Assembly: GCA_963742655.1 (NCBI GenBank)
Contig: CAVUMM010000005.1
Location: forward strand, 588,384-652,383
Origin: JAICLK01 sp963742655
Lineage (GTDB): Bacteria; Patescibacteriota; Saccharimonadia; Saccharimonadales; UBA4665
Direction of reading: 5' to 3'
DNA length: 64,000 nucleotides
Shown: positions 24,988 through 33,282 of the stretch, one piece after another
How positions within the stretch are numbered: position 1 is the first letter of the stretch
Layout: each line of letters starts with the position of its first letter
Made by a program: the position numbers and the translations under genes
Notes under the pieces: model-generated
Told to the model about the DNA's origin: nothing
The model's database searches: none
The model's input: the letters and a program-made list of their open reading frames with translations, nothing else

Positions 24988-26295
24988 TTACCGGTTGTTA
25001 TTCTCTATAGAGTTTATAAAATGTTCATATATTTCCGGCGGCATGTGGTGAGAGCCGAGCGTGCGGTAGTCGTAACTTTCGGGAATTTCGAACTGGTATT
25101 TGGCGGCAAGTTCGGGATATATTTGGGCAGCGAGGTGCATGGCGGCGCGGGATTCCTTGACCTCGCCGACGCATTCCAGCGGTTTATCGCCCTCAATTCC
25201 AAGCAGTTGCCGGTACGTTGGCTCGAGCGCAGGGTCTTGTAACAAGTTCTTGCCGCTGAATAATTTCAGGAGATTTTCCGGTGACACAAACGGCGTAAAC
25301 GCCAAAAAGATAAATGCGCATTTCGGGCAGGTTCCATCCCAAAAAATGTGGTCGCTGTCATGTGTAAATGCGCGGTTGCACGAACTGAAAAAATCATGGT
25401 ATTTATCGAAGCCGACATGTGCAAAAATCTCAGCGATGCGCAGCTCGCTCAGCGGTCGTAACAAGGAATAGTAGCGCACGTGATCGCCGAGGGTGCGGGC
25501 AAGTAAGTCTTGAAAATCCTGTTCAAACTCCTGCGATTTGGAATATTGGTGGTTGATGTCCATGCCTTCGTAATGCAGGGTTGGCTCGTTGGCGGATTGC
25601 TCGTTGGATACCACTACGTCGCGCCGGCCGGACAGCACGGCAACAATCGAACCGACACAGGCCAGAATAGCTGAAATCGGTATGTGGCCGTTCAATGCGC
25701 CGCTTTTGTTTTGTTTAAGCAACGAGCGGTCCCATTCGCGTTCCACCCAGTAGTGCGGCAAGCCGATGCGCTCGACCAGCGGTCCGAGTTGTGGGCGATG
25801 ATCCATGCTCCAGGTGGCGAGATTGTCGATTTTACCGCGTAAAAGCTCTACGCTCACCAGAGAGTCTTTACCGCCGCCGATGCCGATTAATAAGCCTTCG
25901 GCTTCGGGGCTGGTAGCTGGTAGCTGGTAGCTGGCGGTACTCACCGGAAAATTTATTGGTGTGCGCGGATCAAGTTTGTTTACGAAGAAAAATTCGCCAA
26001 GTCCGCGTTGATACGTTTTCGAGTAAAATGCCGCACTCGCGTCATCAAGCTCGCCCTTTCGGACGATGATTTCCGGTGCCAGGTAGGCTTTGTAGTAAGA
26101 AACGCCAGCCATGAAAAACAAGTTCTGGCAGGCTCTGTCCAATAGCGTAGGGTCGCAGTCGACAAAGTCGAAGTTAAATCGAAAAGTTTCAGTGAAATGT
26201 ACGCTGCCATCGAAACTGTAATGCAGCTGCAACCGCTTCGTCGCGGCGTCAAACTCGTAATCTTCAAAAATAAATTGTCGGAACTTTGGCGTCAC
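24988..26295 (-). CDS. murL: UDP-MurNAc-L-Ala-L-Glu epimerase
   Basis: 435 residues. MurL epimerises the terminal L-Glu of UDP-MurNAc-L-Ala-L-Glu to D-Glu in an ATP-dependent way, replacing glutamate racemase. The sequence has an N-terminal domain (residues 1-115), then a P-loop-like IGIGGGKDSLVSVELL at 137-152, VVSNEQSANEP at about 237 and a cysteine-containing GTCPKCAFIF near 328. The start overlaps the murD2 stop by ATGA; that neighbour makes the L-Glu substrate, which strongly supports the call. An interdomain linker at about 118-130 is encoded by a 7-bp tandem repeat. Confidence 0.85.
   Translation of the reverse strand: MTPKFRQFIFEDYEFDAATKRLQLHYSFDGSVHFTETFRFNFDFVDCDPTLLDRACQNLFFMAGVSYYKAYLAPEIIVRKGELDDASAAFYSKTYQRGLGEFFFVNKLDPRTPINFPVSTASYQLPATSPEAEGLLIGIGGGKDSLVSVELLRGKIDNLATWSMDHRPQLGPLVERIGLPHYWVEREWDRSLLKQNKSGALNGHIPISAILACVGSIVAVLSGRRDVVVSNEQSANEPTLHYEGMDINHQYSKSQEFEQDFQDLLARTLGDHVRYYSLLRPLSELRIAEIFAHVGFDKYHDFFSSCNRAFTHDSDHIFWDGTCPKCAFIFLAFTPFVSPENLLKLFSGKNLLQDPALEPTYRQLLGIEGDKPLECVGEVKESRAAMHLAAQIYPELAAKYQFEIPESYDYRTLGSHHMPPEIYEHFINSIENNNR
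25910..25934. repeat. 7-bp tandem repeat within murL
   Basis: CTGGTAG is repeated 3.6 times inside the murL coding region, encoding the linker residues ASYQLPATS. The unit is not a multiple of three, so loss or gain of one copy would shift the frame. Confidence 0.75.
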
Positions 26296-27593
26296 AATTT
26301 CTCCACGGCTGCTTTGAACTGCAAGCCGCGCTCCTCAAAATTTTTGAACATATCAAAACTTGCGAAACCCGGCGATAGCACCACGGCGTCGCCGTTCTCG
26401 GCAAAGGTATTTGCGGTGGCAACTATTTCCGGCATGGTTTTTGAGGTGTCGATAAAGTAGTTGGAAAAGCCGGATTTTTCAAACTCAGCCGCCAGCCGCT
26501 CGCCGCTGGCACCGATGATGACGATTTTATGAATATCATCGTTGTGAGCCAGCACCGCTTTTGCCAGATGTTCCAGTGGCAGATTGCGGTCGAACCCACC
26601 CATTATCACGACTTTCGACTCGCGGACGGCATCGAGCGCGGCCATCGCCGCGTCCGGCGCGGAAGCGAAAGAATCGTTGTAATACTTTATGCCGTGTACC
26701 TCGCGCACGAACTCCAGCCGGTGCGGCAGGCCGCTGAATGTGGTTAGCACCGAACGAATCGCGCCAACATTCTGCGTGATCTGCCACACGGCGGTAACCG
26801 CCGCGCAAACGTTTTGCCAATTGTGTTCTCCGAGCAGCTTGAGTTCGTCGGTTCGGCAGATTTCCTTGCCGGCAATCGTAATTGCGCCGTTATCGACGAA
26901 TGCGCCAGGGTCGGCGAAATAGGGAATTTTGAGTCCGGGGCTGTAGCCGGCAATTTTTCGCGAGATATCGTTCCCGGCGAAATAAATCGCTATGTCAGCC
27001 GCCGTTTGATTCTCGAACAAATGTGCCTTGGCCAAAATGTAGTCGTCCATGTCGGCATGCCAGTTCAGGTGTTCCGGTGAAACCATCAGGCAAACGGCCA
27101 TTGCCGGACTGCGCTTCAAGTCCGCCAACTGAAAGCTGGACATTTCCAGTACTACGAATGAGTTTTCGGATAGTTTCGGCAAAAACTCAAATGGCGAAAC
27201 TCCGATATTACCGCCCAAAAATACCTGTTCACCGGCGGATTTCAACATTTCGGCAATCAATGTACTAGTGGTGCCCTTGCCTTTCGTACCGGTTACGCCA
27301 ACGACATGCTTGGTCGGGCAGACGCGCAAAAACTCATTCATGGTGGTTGTAATTTTGCCGGCAATGCCCGGATTGGCATCAAGTATAATCTGCGGATTTA
27401 TACCGGCGGTGCGCCACACGACATCAAACCGGTCGAGATCCTGAAGATAATTGTTCCCTAGCTGCGTCGCGACTCCTGCCTGAACTTGCTTTGCCGGATC
27501 GGCATCGCACACAGTGATCTGCGCGCCAAGTTTTGACCAATATTCAAAAGCCGCCCGACCCTCAATTTCAAACCCGACAATCGCAACGTTCAT
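26292..27593 (-). CDS. murD2: UDP-MurNAc-L-Ala--L-Glu ligase (MurD2)
   Basis: 433 residues of the Mur ligase family. An N-terminal Rossmann domain (NVAIVGFEIEGRAAFEY), the ATP loop GVTGTKGKGTTS at 99-110, MVSPEHLNWH with the family His, and a C-terminal domain with YNDSFASAPDAAMAAL. MurD2 adds L-Glu to UDP-MurNAc-L-Ala; the next gene, MurL, then converts it to D-Glu. TGtTATAGT on the minus strand (-10 at plus 27602-27607) ends 8 nt before ATG 27593, so this start is chosen over the upstream TTG at 27602. Confidence 0.88.
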   Translation of the reverse strand: MNVAIVGFEIEGRAAFEYWSKLGAQITVCDADPAKQVQAGVATQLGNNYLQDLDRFDVVWRTAGINPQIILDANPGIAGKITTTMNEFLRVCPTKHVVGVTGTKGKGTTSTLIAEMLKSAGEQVFLGGNIGVSPFEFLPKLSENSFVVLEMSSFQLADLKRSPAMAVCLMVSPEHLNWHADMDDYILAKAHLFENQTAADIAIYFAGNDISRKIAGYSPGLKIPYFADPGAFVDNGAITIAGKEICRTDELKLLGEHNWQNVCAAVTAVWQITQNVGAIRSVLTTFSGLPHRLEFVREVHGIKYYNDSFASAPDAAMAALDAVRESKVVIMGGFDRNLPLEHLAKAVLAHNDDIHKIVIIGASGERLAAEFEKSGFSNYFIDTSKTMPEIVATANTFAENGDAVVLSPGFASFDMFKNFEERGLQFKAAVEKL

Positions 27594-27630
27594 TAAAATC
27601 AACTATAACACGCAAGAGCTGACGAATATG

Positions 27631-28002
27631 CTACTTGGCGAGTTCTTGCTTAACGACTTCGGCAACTTGGCGCGGTGTCATGTCGGCTTTCAGAATCAGG
27701 CGTCGCACGCCAAGATCTAACACCGCGTCTGGAATTTCTTGCTCGCCGCGGTTGGTCAAGACGACCACTTTAATATTCTTGCCCCATACGGCGGCGCGCA
27801 TCTTGGCAAGCATTTCATCACCGTTCATTTCCGGCATCATCAGGTCGAGCAAAATAATATCGGGCTTCATCTTTTCAACAAGTTCCAGCCCCAGCTTGCC
27901 GTTTTCGGCCGTCTCGACTTCGTAGCCATCGGCCTCGAACTTAAAGCGATACATCTGCGATATCGCCTGGTCATCCTCGATAATTGCAATTTTAGTAGCC
28001 AT
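27631..28002 (-). CDS. Response regulator, receiver domain only
   Basis: 123 residues, a single CheY-like domain: acidic pair in IIEDDQ, phospho-acceptor Asp in ILLDLMMPEMNG, Thr in VVVLTNRGE and Lys in LILKADMTP. There is no output domain. It lies upstream of murD2-murL on the same strand, but murD2 has its own promoter. Confidence 0.87.
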   Translation of the reverse strand: MATKIAIIEDDQAISQMYRFKFEADGYEVETAENGKLGLELVEKMKPDIILLDLMMPEMNGDEMLAKMRAAVWGKNIKVVVLTNRGEQEIPDAVLDLGVRRLILKADMTPRQVAEVVKQELAK

Positions 28003-28072
28003 AAGATATTTGCCTATGTATCAGTGTAGCACCAAGGATAGGTTTTAGGTACCGTTGACTGCTTGAGCTATG

Positions 28073-28612
28073 CTAGCGTTGCTTACGTCGAGAAAACCCC
28101 GTTATACCAAACCCGCTTTGTTTAGCAGGTTTAGTCAGGCCATTCCATTCGCTCGCTTCAAACACTGCCACTACGAGTGCGCATACAGGAAGATTCAAAC
28201 ATTGTGTGCCGGCAACAACCATATTGATGGGACCGAATTCCATATTCCTATTTTGAGCAAGTGCTTCCAGACTATTTTCGATATCGGCTCGAACTTCAGC
28301 TTCAGTATTTCCTTCGTGTTCGACGAGGAGTCCTTGCTTTGTTTTCGAATCCTGGATCCAGCCAATACCGGCCCAAACTTCTTTGTTTCGCCGCTGTGTG
28401 CGTTTCTGGGCCATTACTACGTATAAACGATCACCCCAACCGCCTTGTGGCGCCAGTGGGTGTTCGGTCACTACTATCTCACTCGAAGGCGGCAGGACGG
28501 AACTTAGATAAATTAAATTAAAATTGGCAACACCCGCCTTGACAAGTGCCTGGTCGAAAGCCGCCAGTTCGGTTGGACCAGTGCCGATACCTTTAGAAAT
28601 TTGGATTTTCAT
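28073..28612 (-). CDS. Pyruvoyl-dependent arginine decarboxylase
   Basis: 179 residues from ATG 28612. The family is self-cleaving: a Ser-Ser bond in LIYLSSVLPP is cut to leave a pyruvoyl group on the alpha chain, which decarboxylates arginine to agmatine. The N-terminus IQISKGIGTGPTELAAFDQA, GGWGDRLYVVMA and the late Glu (EWNG region) fit the PvlArgDC family. The frame is open upstream to 28783, but the family start is at 28612. It could supply polyamines or serve acid resistance. Confidence 0.83.
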   Translation of the reverse strand: MKIQISKGIGTGPTELAAFDQALVKAGVANFNLIYLSSVLPPSSEIVVTEHPLAPQGGWGDRLYVVMAQKRTQRRNKEVWAGIGWIQDSKTKQGLLVEHEGNTEAEVRADIENSLEALAQNRNMEFGPINMVVAGTQCLNLPVCALVVAVFEASEWNGLTKPAKQSGFGITGFSRRKQR

Positions 28613-28662
28613 ATTTTTGCTAATGTAATCACCCAATACTATATCATGAAATTTCCACGTGT

Positions 28663-28668
28663 TATCAT
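28663..28668 (+). promoter_or_regulatory. Extended -10 of DMT transporter gene
   Basis: TGtTATCAT ends 9 nt before the ATG at 28678 and predicts a leaderless message. Confidence 0.45.
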
Positions 28669-28677
28669 TTAGGTTAA

Positions 28678-29580
28678 ATGAGCTGGTTTTATTTAGCCTT
28701 GCTTGCTGCTTTCTTATATGCGGTCGTAAACCTGCTTGATGATAATTTGTTAAGATTTGTATATAAAAGTCCGTATTTAGCAACTTTTTCTGCTGGAATC
28801 TACGGTCTGCTTCCGCTGCTGACCATGTTTTTTATCCATGCGTCAAACATACCTGCGTCGCTTGCGTTGCTTTCGGCTGGCGCTGGATTCTTGACTTTGA
28901 CGTGTTACTTTTTTTACTTCAAAGGATTGGGCTCCGAATCGCCCTCAATTGTCGTCGCATTGTTTAGTCTAGCACCGGCGGCGATTCCGTTTTTTGCCCA
29001 TTTTCTGGTGCATGAGCGCCTGACCAGTGTCGAGGTATTGGGTTTTATGGTTGTCCTGCTTGCATCCCTGAGTTTGGCGGTAACGAATTTACGCCAGCTG
29101 AAGTTCTCCAAGGCATTAGTACCGGTATCGCTTTCCATTGTGTTACTTGTCGCCGTTTCAATCATGACGAAGTATGTGTATCAGCGCGCAGCCTTTTATC
29201 CTGCGTACCTATATTTTTCAGTGGGAATGGGTTTAGCGGGCATACTTTTCTTGTCTCTTAAGTTTGAAGAGAACAAGAAAACCATACGGGATATCGCAAA
29301 AAGCATTAAGCGGTTGCTCCCGATTTTTATAATCGCAGAATTATTAGGATTGGCGGCTGAATTTATGGGAAACTTTGCAATTAGCCGCGGCCCAGTTTCG
29401 CTCGTCGAGGTCATCGACGGTATTCAGCCAATGTTTGTATTGTTGGTTGCGCTTGCGTTATTTCCATATGCGCCAAAGTATTTTAGAGAGGCTAAAGAAG
29501 GCAGGGTCGCGAGAAAACTTGTACCCATGTGCGTCGCGCTGGTCGGTCTTGCCATGATTGGTGCTTCCTCAATAATCTAG
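28678..29580 (+). CDS. EamA/DMT-family membrane transporter
   Basis: 300 residues with ten predicted membrane helices in two repeated halves, the drug/metabolite transporter layout. The second half begins about residue 145 (VPVSLSIVLLVAVSIM). Charged residues are confined to loops, apart from Asp21-Asp22 in the first helix region. The substrate is unknown. It is convergent with the DUF2156 gene. Confidence 0.75.
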   Translation: MSWFYLALLAAFLYAVVNLLDDNLLRFVYKSPYLATFSAGIYGLLPLLTMFFIHASNIPASLALLSAGAGFLTLTCYFFYFKGLGSESPSIVVALFSLAPAAIPFFAHFLVHERLTSVEVLGFMVVLLASLSLAVTNLRQLKFSKALVPVSLSIVLLVAVSIMTKYVYQRAAFYPAYLYFSVGMGLAGILFLSLKFEENKKTIRDIAKSIKRLLPIFIIAELLGLAAEFMGNFAISRGPVSLVEVIDGIQPMFVLLVALALFPYAPKYFREAKEGRVARKLVPMCVALVGLAMIGASSII

Positions 29581-29586
29581 CAGGAG

Positions 29587-30486
29587 TTATGACGCGAGTT
29601 TGACAGTATACTTTTTCAGCAACTTGGTTGGATAATACGAGAGTTTGGCTCGTCGAAGGCTCTCGAGCCCAAGGTCTTGCTCCCAATTGACCCAATGGCA
29701 GCCTGCTTCATTTAAAATCTGAGCTGCTTCCCTCGCTAGGAAGGTATAGATATGCTCATGGTGAACAGTCAAAGCTTTTTCAAAATGGCAAATGGCGTAG
29801 TGGTTGCCGAGCACTTCATTTATTGAAAAGGCTTTGACTTCGCCGTTTACCGCAATCTCGATGATTGAAGCTTGAAATTCCGCAAAATTTTCCAGCAATC
29901 GCGCCAGAGCTTTTCTTTCGGGCATGATATCGCCTTGGCTGCGTGACGCTTGCTTAGCCCATTCTTGGTCTATTTGTTTAATCCTTTCAGCGCCTGCTTC
30001 ATCAAGGTGGGTCGTATTTTTTATGATAAGCTCGTAATTCTCGTGGGCTTTTTTAAATACATTTACTTTGTTGCGCTTTTTCTTGAAGCTGCCCCCGGGC
30101 AATTCGCTCAGTTGAGCCAAGCTATATATGTAGTCGAAGTTATCGCGATCCTCTGCAAGTTGATAGCTAGCCTTATTGGCTATAGCTTGGATTACTGCTT
30201 CGGGCACCAATTCGAGCTTGTCAGTGACTTCGAGTAAAATATTGAGCGATTCATCAATGTTGTTATCTCCAAGAATTGAATATACAACGTGACTGTCGAG
30301 GTAATCGGGCATTCTTATAACAAGGTTGTTATTGAGTATGGATAATTCGGTCGTATCGTCGACATTCCAGGCGTATAGACTTGTAAAATTAAAATCGGAA
30401 TAAGGCTCAAATCGTTTAGTAAGGCTTTTGATCTGATTATTGTGAGCTAGCTCAAGTGCTGAAAAGTAAGGATACGAACGAATCAT
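29587..30486 (-). CDS. DUF2156/phosphatidylglycerol lysyltransferase C-terminal-like protein
   Basis: 299 residues, soluble. The C-terminal GNAT-like domain of the MprF/DUF2156 group is visible: GGSFKKKRNKVNVFKKAH at about 131-148 and WVNWEQDLGLESLRRAKLSY near 268-287. MprF catalytic domains pass lysine or alanine from aminoacyl-tRNA to lipids, while the standalone family is less defined. No membrane flippase domain is present. A role in envelope modification is inference. Confidence 0.7.
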   Translation of the reverse strand: MIRSYPYFSALELAHNNQIKSLTKRFEPYSDFNFTSLYAWNVDDTTELSILNNNLVIRMPDYLDSHVVYSILGDNNIDESLNILLEVTDKLELVPEAVIQAIANKASYQLAEDRDNFDYIYSLAQLSELPGGSFKKKRNKVNVFKKAHENYELIIKNTTHLDEAGAERIKQIDQEWAKQASRSQGDIMPERKALARLLENFAEFQASIIEIAVNGEVKAFSINEVLGNHYAICHFEKALTVHHEHIYTFLAREAAQILNEAGCHWVNWEQDLGLESLRRAKLSYYPTKLLKKYTVKLAS

Positions 30487-30547
30487 TAATGGTTGTGTTT
30501 ATATAAATTATGCCATATTATTATGTAGAATGGTTTCAGTATAGGCT

Positions 30548-31366
30548 ATGAAGCATAAAAATAAAATTAGCATTCTAGCGCTAGTGATCTTTCTATTTTT
30601 CTTTGGCTACTGGACCATAATTGCAATACATCACCAGCAAGGTGAAACTAATTCGGCCGAACGATGGAGCGCCTTATACGGCATAATGGCTCTTTATGGC
30701 GGTGTTGTGGGATTGTTTGTCAGTCGGCGCTGGGGCGGGCTCAGAAGCTTAATCGGTAAATCGGTAGTTTTTATGTCGTGCGGCCTGCTAGCCCAAGAGT
30801 TCGGCCAGGTTGCATATTCGGCATATACATACTTATTCCATGTAGAGATCCCATATCCATCTCTGGGCGACGTAGGATATTTTGGAAGCGTAATTTTCTA
30901 TATATTAGGTATCATCTATTTAATTAAAGCGCTCAGTATCAAAAAGACGACCGGAACCTTCTTGGGTAAGTTTTGGCTAGCCCTTTTGCCTGTCGTGCTC
31001 CTAACGTGCTCGTATTGCATGTTTTTGCGAGGCTACAGCTTCGACTTCCATCACCCACTGGTTATCTTTTTAGACTTTGGGTACCCTCTTGGCCAGGCGT
31101 TTTACATTAGTTTAGCTCTGGCCGTCTTTATATTGTCTAAACGATACTTGGGCGGAGTTATGAAACCCGTTATCCTATTTCTTATCTTTGCTCTGATCCT
31201 GCAGTATTCATCTGATTTTACATTCTTATATCAAAACAGCAGAAGTACTTGGAAAACAGCAGGTTTTAACGAGCTCATGTACCTGACTTCGTACTTCGTT
31301 ATGACGCTCAGCCTCATAAATTTTGGTGCTGCGCTGGATAGATTACAGAATAAGTCGAGAGCATGA
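30548..31366 (+). CDS. Multi-pass membrane protein, possible sensor
   Basis: 272 residues with about eight hydrophobic helices and short loops. No catalytic motif or family is recognised; the layout recalls integral sensory domains. It overlaps the next small gene by ATGA, and a histidine kinase lacking its own membrane domain follows, so it may be the sensing subunit. That link is inferred from gene order only. Confidence 0.5.
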   Translation: MKHKNKISILALVIFLFFFGYWTIIAIHHQQGETNSAERWSALYGIMALYGGVVGLFVSRRWGGLRSLIGKSVVFMSCGLLAQEFGQVAYSAYTYLFHVEIPYPSLGDVGYFGSVIFYILGIIYLIKALSIKKTTGTFLGKFWLALLPVVLLTCSYCMFLRGYSFDFHHPLVIFLDFGYPLGQAFYISLALAVFILSKRYLGGVMKPVILFLIFALILQYSSDFTFLYQNSRSTWKTAGFNELMYLTSYFVMTLSLINFGAALDRLQNKSRA

Positions 31367-31647
31367 TTATGGATGTCTACGCTCAAATTGCTGAACGGAT
31401 TATCGCCAGTCAGGAGGCGATAATCGGGCCGGTGGCGATCGAGCAGGCCGAGCAGGTGCCGCATATGCATATTGATTGGCCGCATCACGCCGTATCGATA
31501 ACAGGGAATGGTTCTAAAGCGATCGATCTGTTGGTAGAGCGCTACAAAGATCTGTTCGGCCAGGTCTCCGTCGAGGTCAGCAAAGAGGCTACACACACCC
31601 TGACAGGGAGATTGACCCCTGAGCAACTACCGCATATGCTCAAGTAA
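31363..31647 (+). CDS. Small soluble protein of unknown function
   Basis: 94 residues from ATG 31363, overlapping the membrane protein stop (ATGA). The sequence (YAQIAERIIASQEAIIGPVA, KAIDLLVERYKDLFGQ) is helical and amphipathic; no family is recognised. It lies between the membrane protein and the histidine kinase. Confidence 0.55.
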   Translation: MIMDVYAQIAERIIASQEAIIGPVAIEQAEQVPHMHIDWPHHAVSITGNGSKAIDLLVERYKDLFGQVSVEVSKEATHTLTGRLTPEQLPHMLK

Positions 31648-31703
31648 AGACCTGGGGCGCAAAATCCGATTACAAAAGCCCTGAAGCGGGCTGGTAAAAA
31701 TGC

Positions 31704-31717
31704 TAGTATTAATACTA
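31704..31717 (+). promoter_or_regulatory. 14-bp palindrome over extended -10
   Basis: TAGTATTAATACTA is a perfect palindrome. Its first half, preceded by TGc, is the probable -10 (TGcTAGTAT), ending 9 nt before ATG 31719. The same TAGTAT/ATACTA half-sites occur over the SDR promoter at 14340-14361. Confidence 0.5.
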
Positions 31718-31718
31718 T

Positions 31719-33200
31719 ATGCAGGTGGGCACTCCCTCAACGGATAAATCGACATTCGGCTTTCGCGGTCGGCAGCAGCTGAAGCGCGACCTTGCGCATG
31801 TGACGCAGGAGATGTACCAGCGCAACCGCGAACTGGCCGAAACCAATAAAACACTGTCGCTGCTCCGGAGCATCGATGATCTGGTGCTCGATTCGCGCGA
31901 ATCGCTCGAGCAGGTATGCTCAAAAGTGGCCAGGGCTTTGACGGATGCAACCGCTTGTCCGCTCGTCGGCGTGTTGGTCCGCGATGTCAGGCGAAAGGGC
32001 GAGCTGGTCTTGAGCGGAGTAAGCCTCAAAGACAGTCCCCGCCAACATCATTTGCCTGGAATACCGCACGCCATTTCCATGAATGCGAACGATACATGGC
32101 TGGAAGCTTTACACAAGATGCGGCTGATCTCCCTGGACAAAGTCAGCACCGTGGGATTTAGCGACATACTAAACTGCACAAAACACGAAGCCGATACGTT
32201 GCTGGCCAAACTGCCGCTGAAAACACTGTACGTCATCAAATTGAGCGCCCGCCGCAAGGTGGCGGGGGTCATTATCGCCGGATTTTATAACCCGATGGAA
32301 CAGTTGACCGAGCTGGATACTTTGCTGCTTGATAGGATTTGCGAAAGCATCGGTGTGGCGCTTGATAACAAGCTGCTGGCCGAAGAAAATAGCCGCGTTC
32401 TGCGCCAACTCCGGGAATCCAACGCCAAACTTCGCTTGCTCGACGAAACTAAAGACGACTTTATCAGCATGGCGTCGCATCAATTGCGCACGCCGTTGAC
32501 GAGCGTAAAGGGCTATCTAAGCCTGGTGCTCGACGGTGATGCGGGGCCGATCAAACCGAATCAGCGCAAATTGCTATCCCAGGCGTTCTTCAGCTCGCAG
32601 CGGATGGTGTACCTGATCGCTGATCTGTTGAATGTTTCCCGGCTGAAGACGGGCAAGTTCGTGATCGAGCCGGTACCGTTAAATCTGGCAGATATTATCG
32701 ACGAAGAAGTAGGGCAACTGCAGGAAACCGCCGCCGGCCGTAATTTGCAGCTGGTCTTTGTTAAGCCGGGGCATTTCCCGGTTCTCGCGCTTGATGAAAC
32801 CAAAATCCGCCAGGTAATAATGAATTTCATCGATAACGCCATCTATTACACGCCGGCTGGCGGGCATATCGAACTGTCTCTGACCGAAACGGACAAGAGC
32901 ATCGAATTATGTGTTAAAGACGATGGCATAGGCGTACCCAAAGCAGATCAGCATCACCTGTTCAGTAAGTTTTATCGGGCAGATAATGCCCAGCGCGCCC
33001 GGCCGGACGGTACCGGGCTGGGGCTGTTTATGGCAAAAAAAGTGATTGTCGCCCAGGGCGGAGCCATAATCTTTAAGAGCCAAGAGGGCAAGGGTAGTAC
33101 CTTCGGGTTCACTTTCCCCAAATCCCGGCTTGCAGCTGCAAACCCCGCAACATCACAACAGCAATCCCAATCCGATGTAGTGACAAAAAGCACAACATAA
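31719..33200 (+). CDS. GAF-domain sensor histidine kinase, no membrane segment
   Basis: 493 residues. A coiled coil (residues about 20-55) leads to a GAF-like domain (about 60-215), then the dimerisation region SMASHQLRTPLTSVKGY with the phospho-acceptor His, and an ATPase domain with N box NFIDNAIYYTPAG, G1 KDDGIGVP and G2 GTGLGLFMAKK. No transmembrane helix is seen, so it senses a cytoplasmic signal or works with the upstream membrane protein. Leaderless start at 31719. Confidence 0.87.
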   Translation: MQVGTPSTDKSTFGFRGRQQLKRDLAHVTQEMYQRNRELAETNKTLSLLRSIDDLVLDSRESLEQVCSKVARALTDATACPLVGVLVRDVRRKGELVLSGVSLKDSPRQHHLPGIPHAISMNANDTWLEALHKMRLISLDKVSTVGFSDILNCTKHEADTLLAKLPLKTLYVIKLSARRKVAGVIIAGFYNPMEQLTELDTLLLDRICESIGVALDNKLLAEENSRVLRQLRESNAKLRLLDETKDDFISMASHQLRTPLTSVKGYLSLVLDGDAGPIKPNQRKLLSQAFFSSQRMVYLIADLLNVSRLKTGKFVIEPVPLNLADIIDEEVGQLQETAAGRNLQLVFVKPGHFPVLALDETKIRQVIMNFIDNAIYYTPAGGHIELSLTETDKSIELCVKDDGIGVPKADQHHLFSKFYRADNAQRARPDGTGLGLFMAKKVIVAQGGAIIFKSQEGKGSTFGFTFPKSRLAAANPATSQQQSQSDVVTKSTT

Positions 33201-33215
33201 CCAACCATAATCGTA

Positions 33216-33244
33216 TTGACCGTAAGTAAAGACAATGCTATCGT
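33216..33244 (+). promoter_or_regulatory. Promoter of first PKD surface protein
   Basis: TTGACC, a 17-bp spacer and TATCGT with an extended TGc. The architecture matches the promoter of the paralogue at 34620-34648. Confidence 0.6.
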
Positions 33245-33282
33245 TGGCTACAGTGGCATGTGTGCTACGGGGGGAGGGATTT

